Shown one piece after another: positions 47,833 through 58,196 of a DNA stretch of 64,000 nt. Each line of letters begins with the position of its first letter. Position 1 is the first letter of the stretch. The position numbers and the translations under genes are program-made. Source of the DNA: Cytidiella melzeri (lineage: Eukaryota; Basidiomycota; Agaricomycetes; Polyporales; Irpicaceae); the NCBI GenBank assembly GCA_022592445.1, contig JABYQR010000140.1, positions 42,135 to 106,134 of the forward strand, written 5' to 3'. The notes under the pieces were generated by a model. The model searched no databases. It saw nothing but the letters and a program-made list of their open reading frames with translations, and was not told the origin of the DNA.

Positions 47833-50640
47833 TGGGGGTAGTGCGTATGGGTGGGATTCGGGGGAGTATTCGGATGAGGGGAGTGTTGGTAGTTCTGGAC
47901 AGGGAGGAGGAGGGGGAGGGGAGGGGGAGGGGGAGGGACGGGGGCGCATAGGGTTGCGCTTGCGCCGTTGCATTCGTTGCAGAGGAATCATCCGTATAGG
48001 AGGAACCCGTTGGATGATCGGCAGTTGAGGATGTTGACGAGGTGAGGAAGAGGTATGGGGGGTGAGCTGATGGCGGGGTGGGGTTTCTCTTTGCTCGAGT
48101 GGTTTTTTGGATGTCTCTTCTTGGGTTGGGAGAGGAGGTTTGGTGCATGGTATGGTTGTACTCTTCCACACATTCGCATTTCATGATACACACTCACTCA
48201 CACGTTTTCACATACACTGAACGGACATGGTTGGATTTTATTTTTTTACGTTTGATGTCGTCAGTGATGCTATATACCACAACGCGTTCATTTTTTTCTC
48301 CCTCCTCCTCCCCACCCTCCCTTCTCCTGTTCTCTCTCTTTTTTTTTTTGTTTCTGTATTCTCATATTGCTGGAGGTTCGCACGTGTATTCTGCTTTGTA
48401 TTCGGTTGTGGTATGTGCTAACAGGGAAACCATGCTTTCTGTCTTTTGTTGGAGTTGGGAGTGAACCGCGAGCTGGTGAGTCTGTTTATTGTTGATTCTG
48501 TCAGTGCGGTTTCTTTGATGTTTGGAGTTATCCTGGTGGCTGGCGATGTTAAGTATGTCGTCTATCGGTTCTGGTTGTCGTCAATGTGGACTCACAGATT
48601 TAAAGGATCAGCCTGAGTTGGGACGCTAAGGCTACCGAGTGTGTGGCTTGCAGACCCGCTCGGCAGCACACGAGGACATCGAGGAAAAGCCACAGCTGAC
48701 AAAGTAGGTTCAAGATCATCTTGGAGGTGTTAATGGGTTTTTTTTTCATCAGCAGATTATGAGTGCCACATGTCAATGTTCATCCTATTAATAAACCATC
48801 CCCGATGCGAGAAAGTCATCGGACAGACTGAACGTCGACGTTCGTCCTTACAAAGCCCTCGAAACTGTATGCACATACCCATCCTCAGCGCAAATCACTT
48901 ATTCCGACGTGCTAGTGTATGCAGCACGGCCCAGAGCTGTTGATCAGAGTCTCGAACACCTCCGCACACGAGGGTGTCAAACGTGTGCACCCCCTTCGTT
49001 TAGGGAATGATGACGACAAAGCGCAGTCAGGACTCAATATTCAATATCTGCGCATGTGGGAGGCCGAGACCTTTTGGTGAAGTTTCGAAGCAGAAATGTA
49101 TAGGTTCTTTTTGCACTGCTTTGCGGGGTGGATCATGATCGATTGGGTGTTTGCTCGAGTGTGGCTTTCTCAGCTTGTGCGCAGGGTTTGGGATCACGGC
49201 TGCAGGGTCGGTCGGGTGACATGGCGAGTCGGGCGGTAGGCACACGCAGATGACGATGGAATACTACTGTATGTTTTTCTAGTTTTGAAAGCGTCTTGGT
49301 CGGATCTGTGTTTGCAAGTGATCCCCGAGTCCTCCAAATGGATTCATGATCATCGATACTAGTTGGGGATGAATGCCAGGATGTTGACGAGCTTCTAGCC
49401 CAGGAACACAAAGGTTCATAATATCCTCTCTGGGCTCATCTCGTTCTCGCGCGTGTCGCTTGAGGAAGAACAGAAGGCCACCCTCTCAACTCGTGGCCAG
49501 CAGCACTGTAACCTCGCACACTGCGGAAGGAATAATCAATGGACATGCTGCTATAGGCTGGTTAGGCTGTTCCGCATACCATCGGACTCACTCTGCGAAA
49601 CCCATTCGGTCTCACTCGTGTAGAACCGTGTAAACAGCCTCGATGACGACGAGGGTTCCCCACTTGCCTCTCCTCAGCCTGCCTGCGCGTGCCGAGTCTG
49701 TTCCGTTTCGAACCCTACTTTCATCGTTCCCTTCGGCATGTCCTGTTTTCTTTCTTTTGCTTGGTCTTGGTCGATTCAGTTCTTCCTGGTCATCAGCCTC
49801 CCTTGATACAATTGAACACGTACCCTGTTCCTATCTTACATGTGGGCGCCGCTACGACTCGGAGTAAGTTCTGGAAGTTCATGTTGTCCGCCTGACCCTG
49901 GCGGCTGCCCAAACTTTTTTCGGTCTGTCCGGTTCGTCTGGGTTCTTTCTGAACAGAACCGTTTCGACATCGATGGGTAGAGAACCTATCCAATCATCCT
50001 AAACAGACTTTTACCGTTTGTCTTTCAACGTCGAATTCCTTTTGCTTTGACTTTTCTTTGTTTTTTTTGGCTCTTCCGTCCGTTTGTTGGTGTCTAAGGG
50101 GGTAATGTGAACCACCCTTTGCACATTTGGAGTTTCAAGCTCTTGCAAACGCAGTACTTCTTCGAACCTGTGCGTGACGTATGTTCCAATACCATACGAC
50201 AGAATATTGCGAGATCTCTACAATTGTGCACGTACGGGCTGTCATCTGCAGGGTGGCATGAAGGGCAAATGTTGTTCTCGCCAGGCACTGGCCACACGCG
50301 CCGCCGGCCCGCCATCACATCCTATTCTTGTACACCTGCCATTCAAGGCGACAGCACAAGCTAATATCTTCCCTTGTGGCGCCAGCGCCGATCACTGGCT
50401 TCTGCGGTTTACCTCGAACGACTCGGAAAATCATCATAGTCCCTAGAGTTTCAACCGAGTGGAAAGTCGCCCACATGAAATAACATTGTGATCTAGGTAT
50501 AATGATGTATGTTTTCAATGAGCTTGCGTGACTGACGTGCTACTTAGAAACTCCAACGCCGGCTTTCACACTCGGTCAGTCACCACCTATGTACTGTACC
50601 AACAAAGGTCAATTTTTTAAACTCGTTTCTTAACAGTTAA
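47833..50640. other. Intergenic region between WOPR gene 3 and the zinc-finger gene
   Basis: About 2.8 kb. The first 600 bases are G- then T-rich, probably the WOPR 3' UTR. No supported gene; frames are short and compositionally random. The last 500 bases would include the promoter of the zinc-finger gene. Confidence 0.45.
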
Positions 50641-52743
50641 ATGGACGCTGCACTACAAGCGGCTATAGACACCGCCACGCAAGAGCCAGACTGGCAAGAA
50701 GGCGACGAAGACGCCGAGTACGACGACGATGAAGAATACGACGCCAAAGCAGAAGAGATCGCAAAGCGGCTCGGAGACCAACTTTGGGCTGATATAGCGA
50801 AAGCTCAAGCGGAAGTTGGTGCGAGTGCGACCTCAAATGTCACGACAACGACAACCGCAGAGGTAATTGCTGCTCCAGCGGACACTGCATCTGCACCAGA
50901 CGTCCAACCCCAGCCAATCGACAACGACAATGCCTCGAGTCAGAACAGGAAACAAGAAGCTGCTTTAGTGACAGTACGGACTATCCTTTCCTTTGCGTTT
51001 AAAGACCCCCTCGTCCGTGCCACCTTGGCTTCACACACGATATCAGCCCTCAACTCGTCCGTCCTAGACATCCTAACACAATGCGCCACGTCAGGAGCGA
51101 TTACAAAACCCGTCACGAAACCACTCAGCGAAGCCGTCGTCTCCCTCGCCAAATCTGACGTCCTCTTCTCGTCGATGCGCAACTCTGACGCTGCCGCCAT
51201 CCAGCTCGACAAAGGTAAACGGAAGCGAGATACGACGGAAGTTGATCGTGCAGAACAAGAACAAGAAGGAGAAGAAGGAGGCCGGTACCAGAAACGAGTG
51301 GTGATGGCTCCTCCTCCTCCTCCTCCTCCGGTGGTGATCGAATACCCAGACGTTCTCCATCTACAAACTCAAGCCGTACGCGCCATCATGACCGCCTTTG
51401 CCTCCCAGCCCCCTTCCCCATGGACCAACGGCGCCCCCTCCCCCTCACTCATATCCTCCATCCAATACCCACTACACCAAGTCTACCTCTTCTGCGTGAC
51501 ATCAGCACCCAGAGCCCGTCCCGAACAAGTCCACCTGATCCACGAACTCGCAGCGCTCATCCAAATGCTAGGCGTCCTCAGCAAAATCCCCATCGGTCCC
51601 CCTACCATCGTACCACCACCACCACCACCACCACCTCATCATCATTCACATCCTCATCCTTGGGACACAACAACCCCAGGAGGTTCCCCAACGATGGACA
51701 TCGGAACTGCAGTCTACCCTTGCCTCGTCCCTGGTTGCACCAAGACCTTCCACAGGCTGTACTCCCTACGTACGCACCAACGTCTACACGCGCTCGTCGA
51801 CCGGCCGTACAAGTGTGTTTCTTGTCCTGCGTCGTTCGCGAGGAACCACGATTTGAAGAGACACGTGAAGATGCACGACAAGACTGCTTGGAAATGTCTC
51901 GGGTGTGAAAAGGTGTTTTCGAGGCGGGACGCGATCAAGAGGCATAAGGATAGTAAGGGGAAAGGAAGCGGAGGGGGGAAAGGGCAGCAACAACAACATA
52001 ATGGTGACGGTGTGGATCACAACAACAACAAGACGTCGTCGTCGTGTGCGAATTCGGGTGTTGAACAGGTGGAGGTGGAGAAGGCGGAGGACGAGGAGGA
52101 GGTGACGAGGAGGGCAAAGATGTGGAACGGGATCGTCGCGACGCAGATGGCGAACGCGAGTGTGGCTGCGGCCGAGGTTCAGGCGGCTAGTAGTGAAGGA
52201 AGCCTCGTGCCTATCGTGGTACACGTCGAGAACGAGAATCAACATGTGTCTGTGGAGGCTGGGAAGGTGACGGAAGATGGAGAGATACCCCAGCACGTCG
52301 TTGAGCACGCTCAGGCAACCGTCCTGCAGCTTTACCCTGTCATAAAGGGTAGGCTGGGTCCGTCGGAGGCCGCTCTCCAAAGTACTAGTATCCCTCAGAC
52401 CCCTGCTGGACAGCAACCTCCTGGCTACGGGACTGGTGACAGTCCCCATCCGACTCTCGCGAGCGTCATTGCGAGAACGCAGCCGCAGTACTACCAGCCA
52501 CCGACTCAGTCCGAACCACCTGGGACAGCGGCAGAGCAGAATTCGAGCGACCAGTCGTTGCCGCTCTCGTGGCTCACGGAGGAGCAGACAAGGTTGTTGG
52601 AACAGGCGATCGCGCAGGCTGCGTCTGTGGCACAGGCCCAGGCTGAAGCGGAGGCGGCGTTGGAAGAGGAAGAGGAAGAACTTATGGGTGAGAACGAGGT
52701 TGAGGAGGAGAGGGAGGAGGCGCACTTTGGAGGTGCATCATGA
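50641..52743 (+). CDS. C2H2 zinc-finger protein, putative transcription factor
   Basis: Single-exon frame of 700 aa. The N-terminus is acidic (EEYDAKAEEIAKRLGDQLW). A basic KGKRKRD stretch near residue 190 may be a nuclear localisation signal, followed by poly-Pro and PPPPHHH segments. Fingers: C361-x4-C366 ending HQRLH, C392-x2-C395 ending HVKMH, and a third starting C419 (CLGCEKVFSRRDAIKRH) that lacks its second His or Cys before a Gly/Gln/Asn-rich linker, so it is probably degenerate. The region after the fingers has EVEKAEDEEEV and Ala/Gln-rich stretches, and the C-terminus is strongly acidic (EEEEEELMGENEVEEERE). Composition fits a regulator; targets unknown. Convergent with the F-box gene, 170 bp apart. 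Confidence 0.88.
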   Translation: MDAALQAAIDTATQEPDWQEGDEDAEYDDDEEYDAKAEEIAKRLGDQLWADIAKAQAEVGASATSNVTTTTTAEVIAAPADTASAPDVQPQPIDNDNASSQNRKQEAALVTVRTILSFAFKDPLVRATLASHTISALNSSVLDILTQCATSGAITKPVTKPLSEAVVSLAKSDVLFSSMRNSDAAAIQLDKGKRKRDTTEVDRAEQEQEGEEGGRYQKRVVMAPPPPPPPVVIEYPDVLHLQTQAVRAIMTAFASQPPSPWTNGAPSPSLISSIQYPLHQVYLFCVTSAPRARPEQVHLIHELAALIQMLGVLSKIPIGPPTIVPPPPPPPPHHHSHPHPWDTTTPGGSPTMDIGTAVYPCLVPGCTKTFHRLYSLRTHQRLHALVDRPYKCVSCPASFARNHDLKRHVKMHDKTAWKCLGCEKVFSRRDAIKRHKDSKGKGSGGGKGQQQQHNGDGVDHNNNKTSSSCANSGVEQVEVEKAEDEEEVTRRAKMWNGIVATQMANASVAAAEVQAASSEGSLVPIVVHVENENQHVSVEAGKVTEDGEIPQHVVEHAQATVLQLYPVIKGRLGPSEAALQSTSIPQTPAGQQPPGYGTGDSPHPTLASVIARTQPQYYQPPTQSEPPGTAAEQNSSDQSLPLSWLTEEQTRLLEQAIAQAASVAQAQAEAEAALEEEEEELMGENEVEEEREEAHFGGAS

Positions 52744-52913
52744 TCTGGTAGTTTTTCTTTGTTACAAGATGTTGATGTTGTAGCAGTGGATATACGTGGA
52801 ATTCATTATTTGTATGGTACGTACTGTACGAGGTCCGCAACACATGGCCGCGATCTAAGTAAAGCATGCAATTATCTATGTAGTCATCTCTACCATTTTC
52901 CCTTTCCATATTC

Positions 52914-54593
52914 TTACACTACCTCTTCCTCTTCCTCCTCGTCCATACCGACGACGTTCCTCGCCATCTGCTGCAGAAGTCTTTCCCTTACCTCCATGGA
53001 ATCGACAGACCTTGCAGAACGATCGTGAACAGCCTCCTTGTCCTCTTCTGTCGCCCATCGGACCGCACAACCAGCCATCTGAAAGTCCTCCAACGTCACC
53101 TGCTGACAGCCTCCCAAGACTAGCGTGTCGAGGTTGTACCCAGCTTGCGCGCGATCGTTCAAGACACTTCGAAGAAAGATGACTTGGTCGACGTCGCCCT
53201 CGGCGTCACGCACAGGATCGGGTTCAGGGTACCGCGTGAAGCAGAACTGGTGGAGCTGCAAGACACGAAGACGAGGGAAAATCAAAGGGACGCTTGGGTG
53301 TGGGTATCGTTTGTAAGTTAGGAAGCCTGTAGACGTGGAGACAGAGTAGTCGGCTGAGCCCTGGATGTACAACGTCTCTACGTTGGGCATTTTGCTGAAC
53401 GTCTCGTCCATCCGGCCTTCAAAATCTCGAAGGAACAGCGTCGTGACCTTTGAATAGTCGACACGGCTGAAAAAGCTGTCCATGGGCGATTCATCCCAAA
53501 AGCCATCCACGGGTGGGTCCGCCTCCTCCAGTGTTACCTTCGAGACGTTCTCGGGGTTGAAAGTCACGAGTGATTTAATGTCATCACCCAACTTGAGCGT
53601 GAAGCTGTCTGGAACATCGGGGTCGTCCAAATCCCGGGATGGAATATCAGGTTCAAAGCGAGCACACTGCGAAGGACGGTTGATCCGATTCATCCACGAA
53701 GTGATGACGGCTGCGTCGGTCGAAAGAAGAGGCATCGACTCCGAAGTCATGAGCAGCCTCAGACTGTATTGTATCCCGGTGGGTACGATGAGATGTGCGA
53801 GGAGACCAATGCACGGGTGAAGTTGCTCCGCTATATTCAAATAGCGGAGGTGAGGCAAGGAGACCGAGGATATTGAGGTAGCTGTGGCTGTCGTAATCTC
53901 GCTAAGCTTGCCGCTCCCGAGCGCGAAGCTGGTTAGAAGAGGTAGCCCACGCAGTACATCCAACATCCGCTCCAAACTGACATGGCTCTGCGGAACGCCC
54001 TCGAACAGCCTGAGAGACGTGAGCGAAGCAGGGAACTGGCATGCATCAAGGTCGAGGTGGAAATGGGATAGAGAAAGTACCGAAAGCGATGGAAATATGG
54101 TATGCAATTTGGAGATCGATGGAAGCCCAGGATACCCCGCGGTGGCGTGCGGTACGAAGTCGATAGTGAGATTTTGAAGTGAGTGGTGCGGCCCAGCAAG
54201 GGAATTTGGGTGAAAGAGCTCTATGTCTAGCACGTACAGCGCGAGTTCTCGGATGCGGGTTAGATGTTCCATGATGATGCGATGTATCTCTGTGACCTCC
54301 ATTTCGAAAAAAGACACGGGCAGAGAAGTGACTGTCAGAGGTGCTTGTTGCGAACGTTGTATCCACGTGGAAACGCGTTTCGCAGAGGTGGAAGGCGTGA
54401 TACGGATATAACTCCAGAGGGTAGAAGCGGAGAGTGCAACTTCTCGCCACCTGCGGCAAACATGGGTGACTTTGATCCAGGGAACATCTCCGCCCCGCCA
54501 TTCGGTCATAGAATACCTTCGGAAGATAAGCAGGAGGACTTCTGACGGGAGCTGGGAAATAGTGATGTGCGAGTCCAGCTCTGGGTTCGTCAT
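52914..54593 (-). CDS. F-box protein
   Basis: 559-aa frame from ATG at 54593. Residues about 7-60 form an F-box (ITISQLPSEVLLLIF, VTHVCRRWREVAL, STLWSYI), the module that binds Skp1 and recruits substrates to SCF ubiquitin ligases. The rest is a long Leu-rich region without clear LRR periodicity, as in the large agaricomycete F-box families, and it ends in a Glu run (DEEEEEEV). The frame stays open upstream to about 54643 without another ATG. A possible 4-nt first exon (ATGG, 54709-54712) joined at 54643 would add 17 residues. Target proteins cannot be inferred. Confidence 0.88.
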   Translation of the reverse strand: MTNPELDSHITISQLPSEVLLLIFRRYSMTEWRGGDVPWIKVTHVCRRWREVALSASTLWSYIRITPSTSAKRVSTWIQRSQQAPLTVTSLPVSFFEMEVTEIHRIIMEHLTRIRELALYVLDIELFHPNSLAGPHHSLQNLTIDFVPHATAGYPGLPSISKLHTIFPSLSVLSLSHFHLDLDACQFPASLTSLRLFEGVPQSHVSLERMLDVLRGLPLLTSFALGSGKLSEITTATATSISSVSLPHLRYLNIAEQLHPCIGLLAHLIVPTGIQYSLRLLMTSESMPLLSTDAAVITSWMNRINRPSQCARFEPDIPSRDLDDPDVPDSFTLKLGDDIKSLVTFNPENVSKVTLEEADPPVDGFWDESPMDSFFSRVDYSKVTTLFLRDFEGRMDETFSKMPNVETLYIQGSADYSVSTSTGFLTYKRYPHPSVPLIFPRLRVLQLHQFCFTRYPEPDPVRDAEGDVDQVIFLRSVLNDRAQAGYNLDTLVLGGCQQVTLEDFQMAGCAVRWATEEDKEAVHDRSARSVDSMEVRERLLQQMARNVVGMDEEEEEEVV

Positions 54594-55228
54594 GATGATT
54601 TCGATCGAATGGCCCTCTAGACGATCGCCTCCTTGCAAGCCAGCTTGTAGAGATATAGTGAGTTGATCAGCATTGTATCATTATAGCAGGTCTATTATAG
54701 ATACGTACCCATAGTGTACTTTCGTTCTCCGAAAGTTGATGCTGATAGGCGTGGAGGCGCTAAGGACTGGGTGCGAAACTCACCTGGAGTGCTCAGCCTC
54801 TTTATACCCTCAGACGAACAAAAAAAGCCCACGGCTGCCAGGCAGAAAAGTAACTTTTAGGGCCGTGGACAGGGCGGATGGTTACGTTTGCCACACAGTC
54901 GTGCTATATTCCACAGGGACGTCTTGCACTATGTTCTGGGGCCAGAAAACGATACAAGACGCATTGTGTTACAGGCGCTCTCCCGTCCGGCTATGATTCA
55001 CATACGTGATATTGTGTTGCACCTACCTTCTAAGATGCGTTGTCAGGGTCATATATAACTTATCGATGTCGACGCCTTGTAGTGGATAACGTAAAGCGGG
55101 GATGCATACCGTCACCGAAGGCTTCACGTAGACTAGTTTGGAATGTGCGAGCCGTATGATGGGTTGTGCTGCGCTGGAATGAAGATGTGATACTAGAATC
55201 CAGGAACGTAGGCCCAGCAAGACATGAA
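54594..55228. other. Intergenic region upstream of the F-box gene
   Basis: About 0.6 kb between the F-box start and the 3' end of the ARFRP1-like gene, both on the minus strand. It holds the presumed F-box promoter and the possible 4-nt leading exon at 54709-54712 with donor GTACGT. No other feature. Confidence 0.4.
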
Positions 55229-56206
55229 TCATTCAAGAGCCGCTACTTTGTTCTTCTCTACGTGGCCATGAGCAGGTGCATGGGTGAACAAAGCTCTGTG
55301 GACTAACCTCCGCCTACTATTTTGTACTCGTATGAACAGCCAGTCCACCGCCCCACGCACTCCTGTCCTAAAAAGTGCGAATGGTCAGCCGTGTTGCCTA
55401 AGAATGCAGACAAAGATAGCTTGCCCTTCTAGCGCGGAGATGCCCATAACATCCAAACTGGCAATTCGTTCCCTGCGGTGTTCGTTTTCGTGTTCGCCGC
55501 CTGGAGTTCTCCGTGCACTGTCTAGCTTGTGTCTGTACCAGTCCTCGTAGTCGTTCCGAATCTCTTCGACTGACAGACTTTCAGCACTATCTTGTTTGTT
55601 GGCCAGGAGCAAAAGTGGGACTCCTAAGATCTGCGGCGCCGAAAGGACATTATCTTATTGTCCTTGCACATGGTCAGTCTTTGTCTTCAGAGGTGGGTCT
55701 CCGCTACATACCGAACACCTCCCAGCCTTCGCTCAACCGCTCCCGGTCTTGAGCATCAATCATGTAGACGACCGCATGGCAGTCATCATAGTATCGATGC
55801 CATATAGACCTGATTCCTCTTTGTCCGCCAAGATCCCAGAATTTAAGGATGGTTGAGGGTAGAGTGATCTTGCCCACTAGGGGTGGTCAGATGCGAAAGT
55901 AAGCGCAAGGAGTTTGACGGACTGTTCTGCCCCACGGTGGGACCTATCTTGTCTGGTGTGAGGCCAGGAGTGTCGTTGTAGAGAGTCTTGATTTTCTCTA
56001 GCAACGTCTGGGAACAGTCTTAAACAACACCTCTTCGCCAACGTAGATCAGTTGCACTAACCGTCTTTCCAGCACCGTCCAAGCCGAGTATAATAACCGA
56101 GAATTCCTCTTTTCTAATGCGCCTTCATTAGTATCAGCTTGAACAAGATAACGTATAGAGCGCACCTTGTCAGATATTCGTGCAAACCCTTCAAAAGGTG
56201 ATACAT
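55229..56206 (-). CDS. ARF-related small GTPase (ARFRP1 / yeast Arl3 type)
   Basis: Golgi-associated GTPase acting in trans-Golgi traffic. Proposed exons on the minus strand: 56206-56166, 56113-56062, 56007-55923, 55876-55712, 55653-55425, 55367-55229 (236 aa). P-loop GLDGAGKT at residues 24-31, the switch region TPDKIGPTVGQ, WDLGGQRG at 73-80, and NKQD at 133-136 in LLLLANKQD. Position 2 is Tyr (MYHLLKG) rather than the myristoylated Gly of ARFs, as in ARFRP1/Arl3, which are N-acetylated and bind Golgi through Sys1. An insertion of charged residues (TPGGEHENEHRRER) lies before the final SALEG. The last intron appears to use a GC donor (GG|GCAAGC); this restores TGVRGAVDWLFIRVQNS. The exact C-terminus after RRRL is uncertain. 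Divergent from the V-ATPase gene. Confidence 0.92.
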
Positions 56207-56342
56207 GGAACGAATGAACCCGGCATAGTTGCTGCTCACGGTCGCCGTGGTTGAATCACGCTTGTTCGGGATTTGCCGCGCTGTAAGGTGGCACTGCCCT
56301 CTCCGCAGACTACGACCTTCATTCCATCCTCTGCCCTCCGAC
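56207..56342. promoter_or_regulatory. Shared divergent promoter region (ARFRP1-like GTPase / V-ATPase c'')
   Basis: 136 bp between two start codons that point away from each other, so both genes share their promoter or overlap in 5' UTR. No TATA box is visible. Confidence 0.6.
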
Positions 56343-57298
56343 ATGGGCTACCTGAGCTATTATACATATGGCTTTCCGTCGTTTCTAGTGGTGGTTATTT
56401 CCCTTTACCTGCTATTCACAGGTACGATTCTTGTGTGCTACTCAAGAGCCTGCAACTGAACGCGTCGTGACGTACAGACTCGGGCGAAGCATTCAACGTC
56501 GGTAGGTTTCTTGAGGAGACAAGCCCTTATGCGTGGGCATCGACTGGTATTGGGCTCTGTATTGGATTCAGTGTCCTGGGTGCAGGATGGTATGCTGTGA
56601 ACGACCCGTACGATGATGCGACGCTCAACTTTGTGTATTAGGGGAATATTCATCACGGGTGCATCTATTCTAGGAGGCGGAGTTAGGGCACCTAGAATCA
56701 GGACAAAAAATCTCATCAGGTAAATCCTCACTATTCTGCCCTTTGCTGGAGATTAAAATCCAACCCAGCATCATCTTTTGCGAAGTTGTGGCAATTTACG
56801 GCGTCGTAAGTCTTTGGCTTCTGGTGTCCAATGGCTGTCTAGTAACCCTCGCGCTTTCAGATAATCGGCATCGTGTATTCAGCCAAAGTTGCTAACATTC
56901 CTGAGGCTGAGCTGTACACGAGAGAGAATTACTTTACTGGTGTGCTAACAGTGCTCTTCCCCATTGTCATTCGCTAAATTGCGTTACAAGGATATGCTTT
57001 GTTCTGGGGAGGTTTGACCGTCGGCTTGTGCAACTTGCTGTGTGGAGTTTGTGTTGGTATCACGGGCTCTACTGCAGCTCTGGGCGATGCTGCAGACCCC
57101 AATTTGTTCGTGAAGATTCTCATCGTGGAGGTGTTCGGAAGTATTATGGGCTTGTTTGGCCTCATTGGTGCGTGACTTTTTGTGACTCTCACTTGTCTCG
57201 AGACTGATCTTTCTCCTATAGTTGGTCTGCTCATGACGAGTAACGCCGACACATTCAAAGGGGCTACCCTTGCAGTGGTTTCTCCCTTCGTACACTAA
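56343..57298 (+). CDS. V-type proton ATPase proteolipid subunit c''
   Basis: Membrane subunit of the Vo rotor of the vacuolar H+-ATPase, which acidifies vacuole, Golgi and endosomes (Vma16 in yeast). Proposed exons: 56343-56421, 56478-56589, 56642-56719, 56769-56805, 56861-56939, 56991-57167, 57222-57298 (212 aa). It has the extra N-terminal helix of c'' ([16 protein letters not shown]), then [40 protein letters not shown], and the segment with the proton-carrying Glu, [12 protein letters not shown]. Next come [34 protein letters not shown] and a last helix, [21 protein letters not shown]. Order and length fit the family. Exon 4 is only 37 bp. Confidence 0.95.
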
Positions 57299-58196
57299 GG
57301 ACAGAATTTGTCGTTGCTATTCCCGCGTATTCATGTCACCCTTACATACAAATCATGTTACCTGCCCTTCATTTTGCACCTTGCATTTTGCATTCCATAT
57401 TTTTTCCTTACCCTGCGGGTGAATTCATACTCCCATATCCGTCCCGCAGTGACAGGCAAGCTTATGAGGGACCATCGTAACAACCGGTACTGTCGTAGGA
57501 CGCGCGTTGCAAAATGGACAGATGTTGCAAAACGGCCTTCAGCCTTGTCCTTGCTTGTAATTCTGTGACGGTAAAGCTTTCCATATGTGCACCTAAGTCG
57601 TATACATGTATCTACCCTTTCTATAGAATTTCTTGGAATGGGTTGCAACCTACCAAGCCCGGTGTGTTTTTGTGCAGTCGAAGTCACTCTTATAAACATT
57701 GATCTCCCAAGATTAGGGTTCCGTCGGTAAGTCAATATTAACAAACATGTGTCAGTAATTGGTGTTACTTACATGTAAGTAACATGTAAGTAACACCGAG
57801 GGCATGGACCAGCAAAAATGTCATGTATATAAATGTTGGAAAATGTTATAAATGCTACAAATTTTGAGAGGTCTGTGTAATCAACAACAAGCCCTCAGTT
57901 CAAGGGCTGGATGGAGTTTTTTACCCTGGAAGGAGTGCTTAGCAAATACCATCAATTCCAATTGGCTGTATTTATGATTACCATTGAATACCAATATCAC
58001 ATGGATATTGAATAATAATGTGTTCAATATGTAATGGCAATTGATGATATAGTCAATGTCTGGGTGATTCAAGTTCAAGTCCTTGCTCACCTGAGTCCCT
58101 GATGGTCTTGCATTCACAACTAACACCTTATACATTGTAAGATGCACTCATGAAGACTGTAAGATGGTATGCATGACTATCAGTATACACTTTAAG
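57299..58196. other. Intergenic region between V-ATPase gene and retrotransposon cluster
   Basis: About 0.9 kb. From about 57740 the DNA becomes AT-rich, unlike the genes to the left. A minus-strand frame of 88 codons at 57881-58147 is Asn/His/Ile-rich with no recognised domain and may be repeat-derived. A perfect hairpin lies at 57761-57797. Confidence 0.4.
57761..57797. repeat. Perfect 16-bp inverted repeat with 5-base loop
   Basis: GGTGTTACTTACATGT, loop AAGTA, then its exact reverse complement. It also contains three direct or inverted ACATGTAAGT-like units. It sits at the border between genic and AT-rich DNA. It could be a relic end of a foldback or MITE-like element, or a cruciform-forming site. 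Confidence 0.6.

Noticed and set aside
51784..52725. Antisense frame of 313 codons over the zinc-finger gene
   Set aside because: It is opposite a well-supported coding frame with zinc fingers, has no domain of its own and mirrors the sense codon bias.
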